From Ectocarpus siliculosus (lineage: Eukaryota; Sar; Phaeophyceae; Ectocarpales; Ectocarpaceae), in assembly GCA_000310025.1 (NCBI GenBank), contig FN649727.1:8569855-8633854 (forward strand): a DNA stretch of 64,000 nucleotides, read 5' to 3'. This document shows positions 61,837 through 64,000 of the stretch, piece after piece; within the stretch, counting starts at the first letter, position 1; each line of letters opens with the position of its first letter. Position numbers and translations under genes: made by a program. The notes under the pieces are model-generated. The model was not told the DNA's origin. It did no database searches and worked only from the letters and a program-made list of their open reading frames with translations.

Positions 61837-63160
61837 TTTTGTCTCTCACTTCCCGAAAAATGCCATTTTTATTATTGTGTCGCCGCGCAAAGGCCGGGTC
61901 TTGGAGGTAGAACTCTCTCCCTCCTTCCCGGCCCTTAGCCTACTAAGGAATCCACACGCTTCCTTAAGTAGTAAGAACCAGGCTGACCACATTCCGCTGG
62001 TCGCCCAGCTTGGACACAAACCTCCATGCCTTTCCATGCTCTGCTCAAGCCTTCGCTTTTTGCCCGAGCACGCTTACCTCGGCTTACCGGTCGTTCCATG
62101 TCCTGCCCTTTGGCCAGAGACACGCTTACCTTGACCACACCCTTCGCATTATTCAGCCTTTCCATGCCCTGCTCAAGCCTAGAACATGCTTCCTCAACCT
62201 TCTGGTCTTTCCATGTCTCGCTCTCGCCAACAACATGCTTACCTCGGCTTAACCGGTCGTTCCGTGCCCTGCTGCTCAGCAGCCAGAGACACGCTTACCT
62301 TGACCCTATTTTTTTTTTTTTACACCACCATCATTTTCCTTCCCATGCCCTGCTTCAGCCTAGAACACGCTACCCTTGTCTAGCTTCCGCCCGAGACACG
62401 CTTACCTCGGCTTCAAAAAAAAAAAAAAAAAACGATTCGACGATGCTCTTGCTCTCTTTCTCTGTCTGTCGCCTCCCTTCCGTACACTCGCTTCCTTCTT
62501 CTTCCTCCTCTGTCTCTCTTCTACTCCTCATCTTGTTTGTTTGTTGTCTTGCTCTTTCGTTCAGATGTTTCTTCTGTTGTGAGCAAGGTGCATCTCTTTC
62601 TTTTTCTTTTCTTTCCGTTACACATGCCTACCTATCTATCAATTCTCTGTTACCTACGGTGCCCCCTTTGATCTTTCTAACCGTTCTGACAAAACACCAG
62701 GTTGTACAACACAACCTTCCACTTTTGTCTCTCACTTCCCGAAAAATGCCATTTTTATTATTGTGTCGCCGCGNNNNNNNNNNNNNNNNNNNNNNNNNNN
62801 NNNNNNNNNNNNNNNNNNNNNNNNNNNNNNNNNNNNNNNNNNNNNNNNNNNNNNNNNNNNNNNNNNNNNNNNNCCGACGATGCTCTTGCTCTCTTTCTCT
62901 GTCTGTCTCCTCCCTTCCGTACACTCGCTTCCTTCTTCTTCCTCCTCTGTCTCTCTTCTACTCCTCCTCTTGTTTGTTTGTTGTCTTGCTCTTTCGTGCA
63001 GATGTTTCTTCTGTTGTGAGCAAGGTGCATCTCTTTCTTTTTCTTTTCTTTCCGTTACACATGCCTACTCTATCAATTCTCTCTTACCTACGGTGCCCCC
63101 TTTGATCTTTCTAACCGTTCTGACAAAACACCAGGTTGTACAACACAACCTTCCACATGG
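61837..63160. repeat. Tandem repeat, offset 886 bp, interrupted by the assembly gap
   Basis: TTTTGTCTCTCACTTCCCGA starts at 61837 and again at 62723, and both copies run to GTCGCCGCG. After the gap, 62875-63156 repeats 62438-62725 almost base for base (CGACGATGCTCTTGCTCTCT to ACACAACCTTCCAC). Inside unit 1 there is a second, shorter degenerate tandem array (about 62030-62410) built on a CCATGCCCTGCT..GAGACACGCTTACCT phrase, plus T and A homopolymers. The region is C/T-rich on the plus strand with no support for coding. Confidence 0.85.
62774..62873. other. 100-N assembly gap
   Basis: Exactly 100 Ns, the usual placeholder for a gap of unknown size. Comparison with unit 1 of the flanking tandem repeat suggests about 550 bp are missing if unit 2 is full length. 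Confidence 0.95.
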
Positions 63161-64000
63161 GTAGTCTGTCTGTGTGTGTATTTATTATTCCTTAATAGAC
63201 TTAAAAATACTCGAAATAAGTCCATTACCCAGCCGGTTTTCCTCCACTCACTGAAAAGATTCCACCAAATCCCGCTCGACTGTGGGTATATCTCGAATGG
63301 GTAGTCTTTCTGTGTGTGTATTTATTTTTCCTCAAATAAAGAATACCACATTTTATGAACCAGAAGACCAGTATCCAGCATCCAGCAGTAGTCCAGCATG
63401 TTTCCTTCAACATTCAATGCTATAAGAGTTCAACTTCAATCGAGGGGTATTTTCTCCAACGGATACTTGGGTCATCATTCTGTACTTTCGTTATTTGTCT
63501 GCAGAGGACTAATAATTTGTATTTTCGAAGAATCCGCCTGATTTCTTGCCAAGGGCCGCAACTAGTTTCTAGTCGGATCCAAGAAAATAGGAGACCATGT
63601 ATCCCACTACGAAGTTTAAGTTTCGGCTTGCAGAGTTCCAACTTCACATCGGTACACATCGTGGAGCACCCACATGCGGGTTGGCACGCACCCTCAACTA
63701 GATGATAGATAGATCTGTTTAGGGCTCTGCTGTGTGGAAAGTTGCAGCTAGCGGCGTACCGAAACGTTCGCACATGTAAAACCAGTAGAGCGGGTCCATA
63801 GAGAAAAGGATCACGGCATTGCAGTTTACGTTGCTGTTGAGCGATAAGGAAACGAAAATCGCGTTTTGCACTTCCAGCTGTTTCCGTTGCTGTTCTTCAC
63901 ATTAATTAACAAACGTTTAGATGTCTGCCCAGTACCTTCGAACATCCATACCGGTCCAACTGACGCCGCGGGCGCCTTCGGTTTTTGCAGAGTAACTCGC
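63161..64000. other. Intergenic segment to the window end
   Basis: ATGGGTAGTCTGTCTGTGTG-type sequence occurs at about 63158 and, with changes, at about 63297. Nothing else is recognisable: no exon with domain or splice support, and no RNA gene. Confidence 0.45.

Noticed and set aside
62026-63105. 359-residue plus-strand frame running through the repeat and the N gap
   Set aside because: It consists of C/T-rich tandem repeat and Ns, with Ser/Leu/Phe-rich low-complexity translation; not a gene.
61837-63160. CRISPR-like array
   Set aside because: Repeat units are hundreds of bases long and degenerate, without uniform short repeats and spacers, in eukaryotic DNA.

Overview
The window looks like nuclear DNA of a stramenopile, most like a filamentous brown alga such as Ectocarpus. 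This is inferred from the mix of features: intron-rich genes with GT-AG introns from under 100 bp to about 3 kb, a flagellar dynein subunit, a K+-independent type H+-pyrophosphatase, an ankyrin-repeat family with a characteristic C-terminal block, and moderate GC content. No bacterial operons, CRISPR arrays or rRNA genes were seen. All gene models were built by hand from six-frame translation, splice-site consensus and phase agreement between exons. Within each chain the exon phases agree and the summed coding length is a multiple of three, which is the main support for the models.

Layout. At 0.8-4.6 kb there are two plus-strand genes: a coiled-coil hypothetical, and an IQ + SAM-domain protein whose frame changes near its start. 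At 6.5-12.8 kb (minus) lies an ERK-type MAP kinase with a TEY activation loop, an 11-exon model and a disordered C-terminal tail of about 390 residues. At 14.3-23.2 kb (minus) lies a 15-exon membrane H+-pyrophosphatase with the K-x-x-T signature of the K+-independent type; its first intron carries a tRNA-derived SINE-like element and another intron starts with GC. At 23.7-25.1 kb (plus) there is a decayed ankyrin gene whose 3' end belongs to a roughly 1.25 kb tandem duplication reaching about 27.3 kb.

At 28.3-30.7 kb (minus) lies the inner-arm dynein light chain p28 (DNALI1 type). It is divergently transcribed, about 280 bp away, from a 10-exon plus-strand gene (31.0-38.8 kb) encoding CUE-PDZ-PX-VPS9, probably an endosomal Rab5-family exchange factor. 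At 40.1-53.8 kb (plus) a 13-exon gene encodes a membrane sensor: TM, extracellular Cache-like domain, TM, HAMP, TPR-like region, VWA domain and low-complexity tail. A decayed LINE reverse transcriptase and a GTACCGCC-rich minisatellite sit in its introns. At 55.5-60.4 kb (minus) lies a J-domain protein with a C-terminal C2H2 finger, its J domain split by a 3 kb intron. At 60.7-61.4 kb (plus) there is an unrecognised ORF. The right end holds an 886-bp-offset tandem repeat interrupted by a 100-N assembly gap.

Functionally the window is a set of unrelated housekeeping and signalling genes rather than one pathway. Signal reception (Cache-HAMP-VWA), signal relay (MAPK), endosomal traffic (VPS9 protein), proton pumping (pyrophosphatase), motility (p28) and chaperoning (J protein) are all represented. 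The most unusual items are the single-chain Cache-HAMP-TPR-VWA receptor, the CUE-PDZ-PX-VPS9 architecture, and the long-tailed ERK-like kinase.
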